Made by a program: the position numbers and the translations under genes. The notes below the pieces were generated by a model, which searched no databases, was not told the origin of the DNA, and saw nothing but the letters and a program-made list of their open reading frames with translations. Below, piece by piece: positions 8,842-16,264 of a stretch of 64,000 bases of DNA; within the stretch, counting starts at the first letter, position 1, and each line of letters begins with the position of its first letter. Where the stretch lies: NCBI RefSeq assembly GCF_965228935.1, contig NZ_OZ245846.1, positions 3,100,001 through 3,164,000 of the forward strand, written 5' to 3'. This DNA is from Ulvibacterium sp965228935. Its GTDB lineage: Bacteria > Bacteroidota > Bacteroidia > Flavobacteriales > Flavobacteriaceae.

Positions 8842-9846
8842 ATGAGATTAATGTTCGCAACATTTGTGCTTTTCGCCACTGTCGGTAATGCGCAGACCCA
8901 TTATGACGTCGTATCCGGTAATGGGAATGGATTCCGCTTATGGAACGGAAATGACAACTTCAAAATTCACATGGGCAATTCAGCTGAATACAAATATGGC
9001 CCGGTCACTGATTATAGCATAAAAATGAATATGAGTAATACTGTAGGTCGAGGATGGACCTGGGGAGTTTTAGGGGCGAACCCGGTCGCTGCAATGAGTA
9101 CTGACGGGGATTTTCAGCTTGAGAAAAATCTAATGGTCATGAATAGAATTGGTGTTGGAACCACCAATCCAACATATCTTATTGATGCTATTTCCCATAC
9201 AGGGCAAACCGAAGGCTTTGTGCAGATGAGAATTTCTGATGCGCCTGGTGATTATTTTAGGATATTTAATGCTACCGGAGCTCCCGGACAATTTATACCT
9301 GCAATTAAAGGAATACATGTTAGTGACAATAGAGCTGTTTTATTCCTAGAGGGAGAAACCGATGATACCAATGATAACGGTTCCGATGCCCTCGTAATTT
9401 TTGGTGCAAGAAGAGCAAATGGACCCATTCAGTCCAGGCCCCTATTTTCTTGGAGGAACTATACGACACAAGTGATGACCATGACGGCCAATGGTAATTT
9501 AGGAATCGGTACAACAATTCCCGATTCCAAACTCAGTGTAAAGGGAAATATCCATGCGGAAGAGGTAAAGGTGGATCTTTCTGTTCCGGGACCGGACTAT
9601 GTCTTCAAGGAAAGCTATGACCTTATGTCCTTGGAGGAGGTACAGGAACATATTCATGAAAAGGGACATTTGCCCAATATCCCCTCCGCCCAAGAAATGG
9701 AGGAGAATGGTATAGAACTTGGAATCATGAACATGAAGTTGTTGGAGAAAATCGAGGAGTTAACGTTGTATATGATTGAGTTAAAAAAAGAAAACGCAAA
9801 ACAACAACAGGAAATAGAGTTTTTAATTGGGAGAGACCAACGGTAG
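8842..9846 (+). CDS. Secreted fibre-like protein 1 with shared C-terminal tail domain
   Basis: A 334-residue exported protein. The signal peptide (MRLMFATFVLFATVGNAQ) sets the start; in-frame ATGs at 8725 and 8770 would add an unlikely extension. The head (about residues 19-250) is beta-rich and contains two phage-tail-fibre-like units with the motif GIGTT-x-P (IGVGTTNP and LGIGTTIP). The shared tail follows: KGNIHAEEVKVD, then DYVF, a (S/T)LEEVQEHI helix, GHLPNIPSAQEMEENGIELG and a leucine-rich coiled coil to the end. Such tails are common in Bacteroidetes surface proteins and resemble trimeric tail-fibre C-termini. There is no T9SS sorting domain. The head is unlike those of the other four array members. 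Confidence 0.75.
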   Translation: MRLMFATFVLFATVGNAQTHYDVVSGNGNGFRLWNGNDNFKIHMGNSAEYKYGPVTDYSIKMNMSNTVGRGWTWGVLGANPVAAMSTDGDFQLEKNLMVMNRIGVGTTNPTYLIDAISHTGQTEGFVQMRISDAPGDYFRIFNATGAPGQFIPAIKGIHVSDNRAVLFLEGETDDTNDNGSDALVIFGARRANGPIQSRPLFSWRNYTTQVMTMTANGNLGIGTTIPDSKLSVKGNIHAEEVKVDLSVPGPDYVFKESYDLMSLEEVQEHIHEKGHLPNIPSAQEMEENGIELGIMNMKLLEKIEELTLYMIELKKENAKQQQEIEFLIGRDQR

Positions 9847-9884
9847 GTATGGGATTCCTTATCCTGTTTTTTAAAGATTTTACT

Positions 9885-10017
9885 TTTCATCGAAAAGGTC
9901 GGAAATTTTTGGTTTTAATAGAAAATGCCTTAAATTTTATAAGGTAAATCTTACGATAAATATTAAATGAAAGCATAAAGAAATTTAAATACAACACCCA
10001 AATTTAACCTACTTGAT
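9885..10017 (+). repeat. Leader repeat copy 2
   Basis: Starts TTCATCGAAAAGGTC, contains GGTTTTAATAGAAAATG and an AT-rich run, and ends in TTTAACCTACTTGATATG. It matches copy 3 (13317-13451) more closely than copy 1. Its position directly after a fibre gene and directly before a MKASP ORF makes it a candidate promoter or recombination segment of the array. Confidence 0.65.
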
Positions 10018-10332
10018 ATGAAAGCTTCCCCTGGCGGACATGCTCCCGTATGTCGTGCAATTCTTTTCTTTGCTGTCCCCGATTTTCCTAGAACCGATAC
10101 CTCGGATTTATGTAATGCCCTATTCAGTGCAAATGAAAGGAATTTTCATTTGGAAAACTCCTCCAATGATTTACCCTACTGGAACAACGAGCTAACCGTG
10201 GCTAAGGCAGGTGAGGTTGGTCAATTTCGGATTAAGGGTATTCGACCTGCAGATAAAAGGACTACTCTTGGAAAAGATAGGGGGGGACTTACCCTCCATG
10301 TCATGGAAATCGATAAAAAAACCAAGCATTGA
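10018..10332 (+). CDS. MKASP-family small ORF, copy 2
   Basis: A 104-codon ORF beginning MKASPGGHAPVC. It aligns with copy 3 over about 75 codons: GHAPVC, FFA(V/I)PD, R-x-DTS, E-x-NFHL, SND and a later GIR. Most of the early nucleotide differences from copy 3 fall in third codon positions (for example cct/ccc, gct/gcc, gat/gac), which hints at selection on the protein and argues against a purely structural DNA repeat. There is no signal peptide and no known domain. It is followed by 240 AT-rich bases without a gene before the next fibre gene. Confidence 0.45.
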   Translation: MKASPGGHAPVCRAILFFAVPDFPRTDTSDLCNALFSANERNFHLENSSNDLPYWNNELTVAKAGEVGQFRIKGIRPADKRTTLGKDRGGLTLHVMEIDKKTKH

Positions 10333-10572
10333 AAAACAAAATTTGATCAAAAGTTGCTGAGTTTATGACCATTTTATTTTTAAGAAACTGCCGTTCGCCA
10401 AACTGTGTCGGAAAGGTTTCGAAGTAAACAAGACCACATGACAAACCTTATATAATAGTCAATATCGACCTCAAACATAATTTAATCTACTGCGAGAACC
10501 ATGAAATATGTACTAGCAACCAAACCTCCTCTGTTTTTATGCATTATCTAAAACCAATTAAACTACAATACC
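10333..10572 (+). other. Gene-free spacer before fibre gene 2
   Basis: About 240 AT-rich bases. No ORF of note, no clear hairpin and no clear promoter were recognised. It probably contains the promoter and leader of the following fibre gene. Confidence 0.4.
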
Positions 10573-11556
10573 ATGAAAAAAAGTTTGTCCTTATTAGGCT
10601 TTGTCCTTTTAGCTATTAACGTATTGAGCGCCCAAGAGTTCTCAACCAATCGCAATCCCGTGGGTTTGGAATACAATATTTTGTTTAATTCGGATACTCG
10701 GTATGTGGTATCCCAAACGGGTTCAGCAGTATTTAACCTACCGCTTCTTTTCGATGGAACCTTGATTCCGAATTATCCAATTGCCAGTCCCTCCGACTTG
10801 GATCCTACGGTGATTCTTATTGAGGATCTACCCGACGCGCATATCCAAGCTGGGGCGTGGGTTGGATGGACCACCAGGTATTGGTACCCTAGTCGTTTTA
10901 AAATAGAGGGCTATGATTCCCATAGTCAACCAAATTCATGGAAAGTGTTAGCTGATTATTCCACCCAAAACTATACGGGAGGTCATGACTTTTCAGTGGC
11001 ACTACCGGATGGAAGCTTTACCAAGCTTCGTTTTACATTTTATGAGGCTACCGGAACCAATGGTCGTATGGGACTTTCGGAGATTTACTTTATCCATCCC
11101 GAAGCGACCTCCCCTTACGAGTCTCTGTTAGGTGTTGGCGCATTGGGTCTTTGGAATAATGTGGGAGCCAATATCAACTATGCAGCTGGCAATGTGGGCA
11201 TAGGTACGTCCACCATTCCGAATGGTTATCGCTTGGCCGTGGACGGAAAGGTCATCAGTGAGGAGGTCAAGGTTCAGCTCAGCGGCGACTGGCCGGATTA
11301 TGTATTCTCTGAGGATTACACGCTCCCAACCCTTGAAGAAGTGCAAAAACATATCCAAGAACATGGGCATCTACCTAATATCCCCTCCGCCCAAGAAATG
11401 GAGGAGAACGGGGTAGAGCTCGGGATTATGAATATGAAGTTGTTGGAGAAGATAGAGGAGTTGACCCTTTATATTCTAAATCAGGAAAAAAAGATAAAGG
11501 ATTTACAAGGTCTTGAAGACAGGATAAAAGCATTGGAAAGCAATGGTATAGACTAA
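10573..11556 (+). CDS. Secreted fibre-like protein 2, discoidin-like head and shared tail
   Basis: A 327-residue exported protein with signal peptide MKKSLSLLGFVLLAINVLSAQ. The head (about residues 22-185) resembles an F5/8-type (discoidin) jelly roll, with RYWYPSRFKIEGYDS, NSWKVLADYS, a Phe/Thr-rich strand (LRFTFYEATG) and a final SEIYFI, the usual end of a discoidin-type fold; such domains bind glycans or lipids. A GIGTSTIP unit leads into the shared tail (EEVKVQL, DYVF, LEEVQKHIQEHGHLPNIPSAQEMEENGVELG, coiled coil). The DNA of the tail's middle part is nearly identical to that of fibre gene 1, which suggests recent duplication or gene conversion. No T9SS domain is present. Confidence 0.75.
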   Translation: MKKSLSLLGFVLLAINVLSAQEFSTNRNPVGLEYNILFNSDTRYVVSQTGSAVFNLPLLFDGTLIPNYPIASPSDLDPTVILIEDLPDAHIQAGAWVGWTTRYWYPSRFKIEGYDSHSQPNSWKVLADYSTQNYTGGHDFSVALPDGSFTKLRFTFYEATGTNGRMGLSEIYFIHPEATSPYESLLGVGALGLWNNVGANINYAAGNVGIGTSTIPNGYRLAVDGKVISEEVKVQLSGDWPDYVFSEDYTLPTLEEVQKHIQEHGHLPNIPSAQEMEENGVELGIMNMKLLEKIEELTLYILNQEKKIKDLQGLEDRIKALESNGID

Positions 11557-11567
11557 AGATTAATGCA

Positions 11568-11870
11568 ATGAAGAAAACCGTATTTGCTCTTTTGGTGTTT
11601 TTAACGCTGACTTTTGGCAAGACCGACCTCTTGGATGCTTCTGCCTGGACTGTAGGTTCAAGTTCAACAAATGGTCTTACCGATTATAGTTCGGAAAAGG
11701 AAAATGAACAGGTCTTGGGGATAGATTTCCAAGACAATTCAAGAGTTCTTTGGATGTCAAAACCCGATGCATCCCATAGAGCAGATAGAGAGCTTATTAG
11801 CTCATAAATACCCTTGAACAAAAAAGGCCGTACAACAGTAATCCATGAAACAAACCACTTAAAAAAATAG
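11568..11870 (+). pseudogene. Deletion remnant of a fibre gene (head start joined to tail end)
   Basis: The first 79 codons have a signal peptide-like start (MKKTVFALLVFLTLTFG) and then DLLDASAWTVGSSSTNG, closely matching the head of the full-length protein at 13960 (NILDTSIWTVGTGS...). The frame stops at 11807, and only the last codons of a tail remain (ETNHLKK and stop at 11868-11870), matching the end of the 13747 remnant. So an internal deletion has removed nearly all of the gene, leaving a head stub and a tail end. The following fibre gene starts 4 bases later. Confidence 0.7.
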
Positions 11871-11874
11871 AGAA

Positions 11875-13278
11875 ATGAAAGTTACCTATAAAATAATTGT
11901 TAGCCTTTCTAGCTTGCTTTGTCTCCAAATCGTGTCTGCCCAAAATCTGGTCAATATGGACGATTGGGTGGCCGGCACAAGCGGCCCAACAACCAATTAC
12001 CATGGATACGGCCCTGATAATATGAATCACCGCGTGGACATTTTGGGTCCCTATGGGCAAAACGTGGTGGCATGGCAAGCCAAGCCCGATGCAACTGATG
12101 GCCTAAACGGTGGGATGATTCACAACGGAGTGGTCCTATCTACGAACAAAACCTATCGCATCACTTATTGGGTCAGGAGCGAAGGTTCCAATAATTGCAA
12201 CGATGGCATCGGGTTCTTCGGTTACAAGGGATCCGATGGGCAGCGGCTTACGCAATATGAAAGACTTGATGGTGTCATCGGTGACTGGCCAAAATTCAGT
12301 AATGTTGCCCTTATCAATGACAAATGGTTCTTGGCAGTGGCCTACCTACATCCCGATGATTATACGGGAACTGAATTGGGGGGTATCTACGACCCCTCCC
12401 TCGTGGTTTCGGGCAATCTGCCCAACCCATCTTATTCCATCACAAGTTACAAACTACCCGCCTCGGAGAGTACTTTGAATACAAGGATTATGACTTCCCT
12501 ATGGAGCTGCGGGGTCGGAGATGACCTATACACTTATGCTCCCCGTCTGGAGGAGGTTAATGGTAACGAAAAACCCTTGATGGAGATCTTGACCGGGATC
12601 TCGGGTGGGGGGGATACCCAACCCCCAACTGCCCCTACCTTATCAAGCATGGGCCAGACCGATACTACGGTGGACCTAAGCTGGACAGGGGCTACGGACG
12701 ATATCGATGTTACCGGCTACAGAATTTACAAGGATGGGGTATTGGAAGCTTCGTTGGGCAATATCGGCACCTACCAAGTCACCGGCCTTACCGCCGGTAC
12801 AAGCTACAATTTTACGGCTATGGCCCTGGATGCCGCAGGTAATGAAAGTCCGGTCAGTAATTCGGTGTCAGTGACCACAAACAGTTCGGGCGGTGGAGGT
12901 CAGACCGTATGGAACACTTCCGGGAACGATATCGATTATATAGTAGGCAATGTGGGTATCGGGACTACGGCCCAGGCCAATTACCGCCTGGCCGTGGACG
13001 GTACGATCCATACCAGGGAGGTCAAGGTAGACCTTGTCGGTTGGGCCGATTATGTCTTTACGGAGGGTTATGAACTTCCTACATTGGGAGAAGTGCAAAA
13101 GCACATCCAAGAGAAAGGCCACCTGATCAATATCCCTTCGGCGGCCGAGGTGCAGGCCAACGGGATAGAACTGGGGGAAATGAACAAACTGCTCCTGGAA
13201 AAGATCGAGGAACTCACCTTATATATTCTGAAAATGGATAGGGAAATCCAGGAATTGAAGAGCGAAAAAGAGCAGTAA
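11875..13278 (+). CDS. Secreted fibre-like protein 3: jelly-roll head, FN3 domain and shared tail
   Basis: A 467-residue exported protein with a signal peptide ending near SAQ. The head (about residues 23-240) has the look of a carbohydrate-binding-type jelly roll (LVNMDDWVAGTSG..., RVDILGPYGQNVVAWQAKPDA). A fibronectin type III domain follows (about 255-345: APTLSSMGQTDTTVDLSW, GYRIYKDG, AMALDAAGNESPVSN). Then come a GGGG linker, a GIGTT unit and the shared tail of the second subtype (GHLINIPSAAEVQANGIELGEMN). The FN3 and tail DNA is closely matched in the gene at 13960. It is probably surface-exposed; glycan binding is inference from the fold guess. Confidence 0.75.
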   Translation: MKVTYKIIVSLSSLLCLQIVSAQNLVNMDDWVAGTSGPTTNYHGYGPDNMNHRVDILGPYGQNVVAWQAKPDATDGLNGGMIHNGVVLSTNKTYRITYWVRSEGSNNCNDGIGFFGYKGSDGQRLTQYERLDGVIGDWPKFSNVALINDKWFLAVAYLHPDDYTGTELGGIYDPSLVVSGNLPNPSYSITSYKLPASESTLNTRIMTSLWSCGVGDDLYTYAPRLEEVNGNEKPLMEILTGISGGGDTQPPTAPTLSSMGQTDTTVDLSWTGATDDIDVTGYRIYKDGVLEASLGNIGTYQVTGLTAGTSYNFTAMALDAAGNESPVSNSVSVTTNSSGGGGQTVWNTSGNDIDYIVGNVGIGTTAQANYRLAVDGTIHTREVKVDLVGWADYVFTEGYELPTLGEVQKHIQEKGHLINIPSAAEVQANGIELGEMNKLLLEKIEELTLYILKMDREIQELKSEKEQ

Positions 13279-13316
13279 ATTATGATGTTTCCAGTAGCAT
13301 GTTAAAATGGATTGCA

Positions 13317-13451
13317 CTTCATCGAAAAGTCCGGGAATAATTTGTTGATATAGAATATGATCTATAAATTTGAATTATAAATCTTACATAAAATATACAT
13401 GAAATAGCGTTAAAATAAACGAGTACCAAACCCAGATCTAACCTACTTGAT
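13317..13451 (+). repeat. Leader repeat copy 3
   Basis: Begins CTTCATCGAAAAGTC, contains GATATAGAATATGATC and ends CTAACCTACTTGATATG. Spacing and sequence match copy 2, again directly after a fibre gene and directly before a MKASP ORF. Confidence 0.65.
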
Positions 13452-13712
13452 ATGAAAGCTTCCCCCGCCGGACATGCCCCCGTATGTCCTACGATTTCCT
13501 TCTTTGCGATTCCGGACCTCCTCCGGATCGATACCTCGAACCTCAGTAATACCGTATCCGGTACAAGTGAAAGCAATTTTCATTTGGACGGCCCTTCCAA
13601 TGATTTTTCTTCTTTGGACAATACGATATCGGTCACTATGGTGGGCGGCTTCCATATACCCGGATGGTGTATACCGGGAATACGGGATAAAGAGATGGCC
13701 ACAAGTAGTTAA
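13452..13712 (+). CDS. MKASP-family small ORF, copy 3
   Basis: An 86-codon ORF beginning MKASPAGHAPVC, similar to copy 2 through SNFHLDGPSND and a later GIRDK. The DNA near codons 7-13 forms a perfect 6-base inverted repeat (GGACAT, 8-base loop, ATGTCC) at about 13471-13490, partly kept in copy 2. No known domain. A degenerate fibre tail follows 35 bases downstream, so this copy now precedes a dead gene and a live one. Confidence 0.45.
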   Translation: MKASPAGHAPVCPTISFFAIPDLLRIDTSNLSNTVSGTSESNFHLDGPSNDFSSLDNTISVTMVGGFHIPGWCIPGIRDKEMATSS

Positions 13713-13746
13713 AGGAGTTGAACGGGTATATCCTGGAATGATGTGA

Positions 13747-13956
13747 AAAGACAAAGCATATGAAAAACTTGAAAAAAAGAAAACGGGTCATCTGATCAAC
13801 ATCCCTTCCGCAGCGGAAGTGGAGGTCAACGCTATAGAGGTTGGTCGAATGAACAAGTTGCTACTGGAGAAGATCGAAAAGTTGACGCTGTATACAATTG
13901 AACAACAAAAGACCATACACTATTTAATTGACGAAATAAACCCCTTAAAAAAATAG
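13747..13956 (+). pseudogene. Tail-only remnant of a fibre gene
   Basis: An open frame without a proper start reads KTGHLINIPSAAEVEVNAIEVG, MNKLLLEKIEKLTLYTIEQQK and ends in NPLKK. This is the conserved tail of the fibre family with substitutions at conserved glycines. The head and the rest of the tail are absent. It lies between MKASP copy 3 and the next complete gene, whose ATG begins 4 bases after its stop. Confidence 0.75.
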
Positions 13957-13959
13957 AAA

Positions 13960-15360
13960 ATGAAATCAATGCTAAAATTTTCCTTGCTGTTGATAGGGGC
14001 GTTTTCCTTTGCCCAGACCAATATTTTGGATACCTCTATCTGGACGGTGGGAACCGGCTCGGTCGGCGGTTTTAACGCCTACCAGAACGATGCTTCCGAA
14101 AATGAGCGGATAATGGGCACCGACGCCCTTGGTGGTACTAGTGTGATCTGGAAGGCCGTTCCCAGCGGGAACGGAGGTCAGGACGGCGGATGGAGGGGGA
14201 ACTTTATCAATATTGACCATACCAAGACCTACCGGTTCACGGTATGGATGAAAAAGATCATTTCCCATGACGGGCACGAACTGTTCGGCTTCGAGGCCAA
14301 TGATAGTGCCTCCCAGGAGGTAAGCCTAAACCTTGATGGAAGCGCCAGTAGTACTTCCTGGTTTCATAGCGCCGACCTTCCTGCCTTGGATACCTGGTAC
14401 CTCTTGGTAGGCTATATGCGTAAGAGCAACGAGACCTCCACTACACATTTAGGGGCCCTATACGCCACCGATGGTACCGTGGTCGGGTCGTTGCTCGATT
14501 ACAAGTTTGGGGCCACCGTAGTAACTATTCGGGAAGAGGCTATTTTATGGGGCAACGACACCGGGAATGGCGAGCTGTATCTTTGGAACCCCACCCTCTA
14601 CGAAGTCAACGGCCAGGAGCCAACGGTACAAGACCTGTTGGGCCTTGGCGGCGGTTCGGATACCCAGGCCCCTTCGGCGCCCACCTTGGCCAGTACCGGC
14701 CAGACCGACAGTACTGCGGATCTCAGCTGGTCCGGTGCTACGGACGATACCGCCGTCACCGGTTATAGAATATACAAGGACGGAGTATTGGAAGCTACTT
14801 TGGGTAATGTAAGTACTTACCAGGTGACCGGTCTTACCGCTGGCACGAGCTACAATTTTACGGCTACGGCCCTAGATGCCGCAGGTAATGAAAGTCCGGC
14901 TAGCAATGCCATGTCGGTAACCACGAACAGTTCGGGCGGCGGAGGTACCGTCTGGAACACTTCAGGTAACGATATCAACTATACTACGGGCAACGTAGGC
15001 ATCGGGACTACGGCGCAGGCCAATTACCGCCTGGCAGTGGACGGTACGGTCCATACCAAGGAGGTCAAGGTAGACCTTGTCGGCTGGGCCGATTATGTCT
15101 TTACGGAGGGCTATGACCTGCCTACTCTGGAGGAGGTCGAAGAACACATAAAGAAAAAAGGCCATCTGATCAATATCCCTTCCACGGCCGAGGTAGAGGC
15201 CAACGGTATAGAACTCGGGGAGATGAACAGACTGCTCCTGGAGAAGATCGAGGAGTTGACGCTTTATATTCTCCATCAAGAAAAGAAAATCGAGAGGCTT
15301 GAATATCTCGAAGGAGAGATTAAAGAAATAAAGAAAAAATTACACAAATCCCTAAAGTAA
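13960..15360 (+). CDS. Secreted fibre-like protein 4: jelly-roll head, FN3 domain and shared tail
   Basis: A 466-residue exported protein with signal peptide MKSMLKFSLLLIGAFSFAQ. Head of about 200 residues (NILDTSIWTVGTGS, SENERIMGTDALGGTSVIWKA, YRFTVWMKKI), resembling carbohydrate-binding jelly rolls and homologous to the stub at 11568. An FN3 domain (about residues 240-330) nearly copies that of fibre protein 3. The shared tail (GIGTTAQANYRLAVDGT, KEVKVDL, GHLINIPSTAEVEANGIELGEMN) ends in a lysine-rich coiled coil. The gene is richer in G+C than the AT-rich spacers around it. It is followed after 6 bases by fibre gene 5, suggesting co-transcription. Confidence 0.75.
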   Translation: MKSMLKFSLLLIGAFSFAQTNILDTSIWTVGTGSVGGFNAYQNDASENERIMGTDALGGTSVIWKAVPSGNGGQDGGWRGNFINIDHTKTYRFTVWMKKIISHDGHELFGFEANDSASQEVSLNLDGSASSTSWFHSADLPALDTWYLLVGYMRKSNETSTTHLGALYATDGTVVGSLLDYKFGATVVTIREEAILWGNDTGNGELYLWNPTLYEVNGQEPTVQDLLGLGGGSDTQAPSAPTLASTGQTDSTADLSWSGATDDTAVTGYRIYKDGVLEATLGNVSTYQVTGLTAGTSYNFTATALDAAGNESPASNAMSVTTNSSGGGGTVWNTSGNDINYTTGNVGIGTTAQANYRLAVDGTVHTKEVKVDLVGWADYVFTEGYDLPTLEEVEEHIKKKGHLINIPSTAEVEANGIELGEMNRLLLEKIEELTLYILHQEKKIERLEYLEGEIKEIKKKLHKSLK

Positions 15361-15366
15361 GGCAAC

Positions 15367-16206
15367 ATGAAAAAAGAACTCTTCCTAGTGATTTTCCTTT
15401 TGATGTACATTTCCATGTTCGCAACGGAAAAAGAGTTGGGCGCAACTAGCTCGGGCCGATGGGTCAAGATAGCTAGAATCCAAAACCAAAACCCTATTGG
15501 GGGTAGTGAATGCTCTAGTTTTTCTGGCTCTTTGAATATACAAACTGATTATGGTCAAAGTGGCACCCAACAATATTATGCTATTTTTTCATTTGGAAGT
15601 AGGGGAGGTATAAAACCCCTATTGCAAGAATTCGGTGATGCCGCAAGCAGACCGGTTACAGACCCAAGCAGAATCGAATGGCGTGTCTATACGGATGCCC
15701 AAGGTTGGCATTATCTGTGGTTTTGGCAAAGTAACTATTCCCATTATGCGCTTTTTGACTATAAAAGAACATGTGCCACTGAACACTGGACCTACGAGGA
15801 ACCACCTACGGGATATACCCAGGTATGGAGTAGTCTGGATGGCCAAAGACAGGACTCTAGTCAAAGTGTGGAATCTCTATCAGTCAATGAAAGTATGGGC
15901 ATTGGAACCACAAATATTGGGAGTTACAGACTTGCCGTAAAAGGAAAAATCCGGGCCGAGGAAGTAAAGGTGGAAACCGGGTGGGCAGATTATGTCTTTG
16001 CTGAAGGCTACGATTTGCCCACTTTAGAAGAGGTAGAAAGACACATCCGGGAAAAAGGCCATCTGATCAATATCCCCTCGGCGGCCAAGGTGCAGGCCAA
16101 CGGTATAGATCTGGGGGAGATGAACAAACTGCTCCTGGAGAAAATAGAGGAACAGATGTTATATATCCTCCAATTGGAAAAAAGAATTTTAAAACTGGAA
16201 AACTAG
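15367..16206 (+). CDS. Secreted fibre-like protein 5, small head and shared tail
   Basis: A 279-residue protein with signal peptide MKKELFLVIFLLMYISMFA. The head (about residues 20-170) is unlike the others and contains many aromatic residues (WHYLWFWQSNYSHYALF), compatible with a beta-sandwich of the type seen in tail-fibre head domains; no family was recognised. The tail unit is MGIGTTNIGSYRLAVKGKI, EEVKVETGWADYVF, LEEVERHIREKGHLINIPSA, then a short coiled coil. It ends the fibre array; 58 bases later the SpvB-like gene begins. Confidence 0.7.
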   Translation: MKKELFLVIFLLMYISMFATEKELGATSSGRWVKIARIQNQNPIGGSECSSFSGSLNIQTDYGQSGTQQYYAIFSFGSRGGIKPLLQEFGDAASRPVTDPSRIEWRVYTDAQGWHYLWFWQSNYSHYALFDYKRTCATEHWTYEEPPTGYTQVWSSLDGQRQDSSQSVESLSVNESMGIGTTNIGSYRLAVKGKIRAEEVKVETGWADYVFAEGYDLPTLEEVERHIREKGHLINIPSAAKVQANGIDLGEMNKLLLEKIEEQMLYILQLEKRILKLEN

Positions 16207-16264
16207 CCTAAAACCCAATAGGTAGATTACAACAACCCAAATCATACATTATAAACGATATATC

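Noticed and set aside
13471..13490. Integron-type attC site within the MKASP repeat (inverted repeat GGACAT...ATGTCC)
   Set aside because: The inverted repeat is only partly kept in copy 2 and lost in copy 1, and no integrase gene is present.
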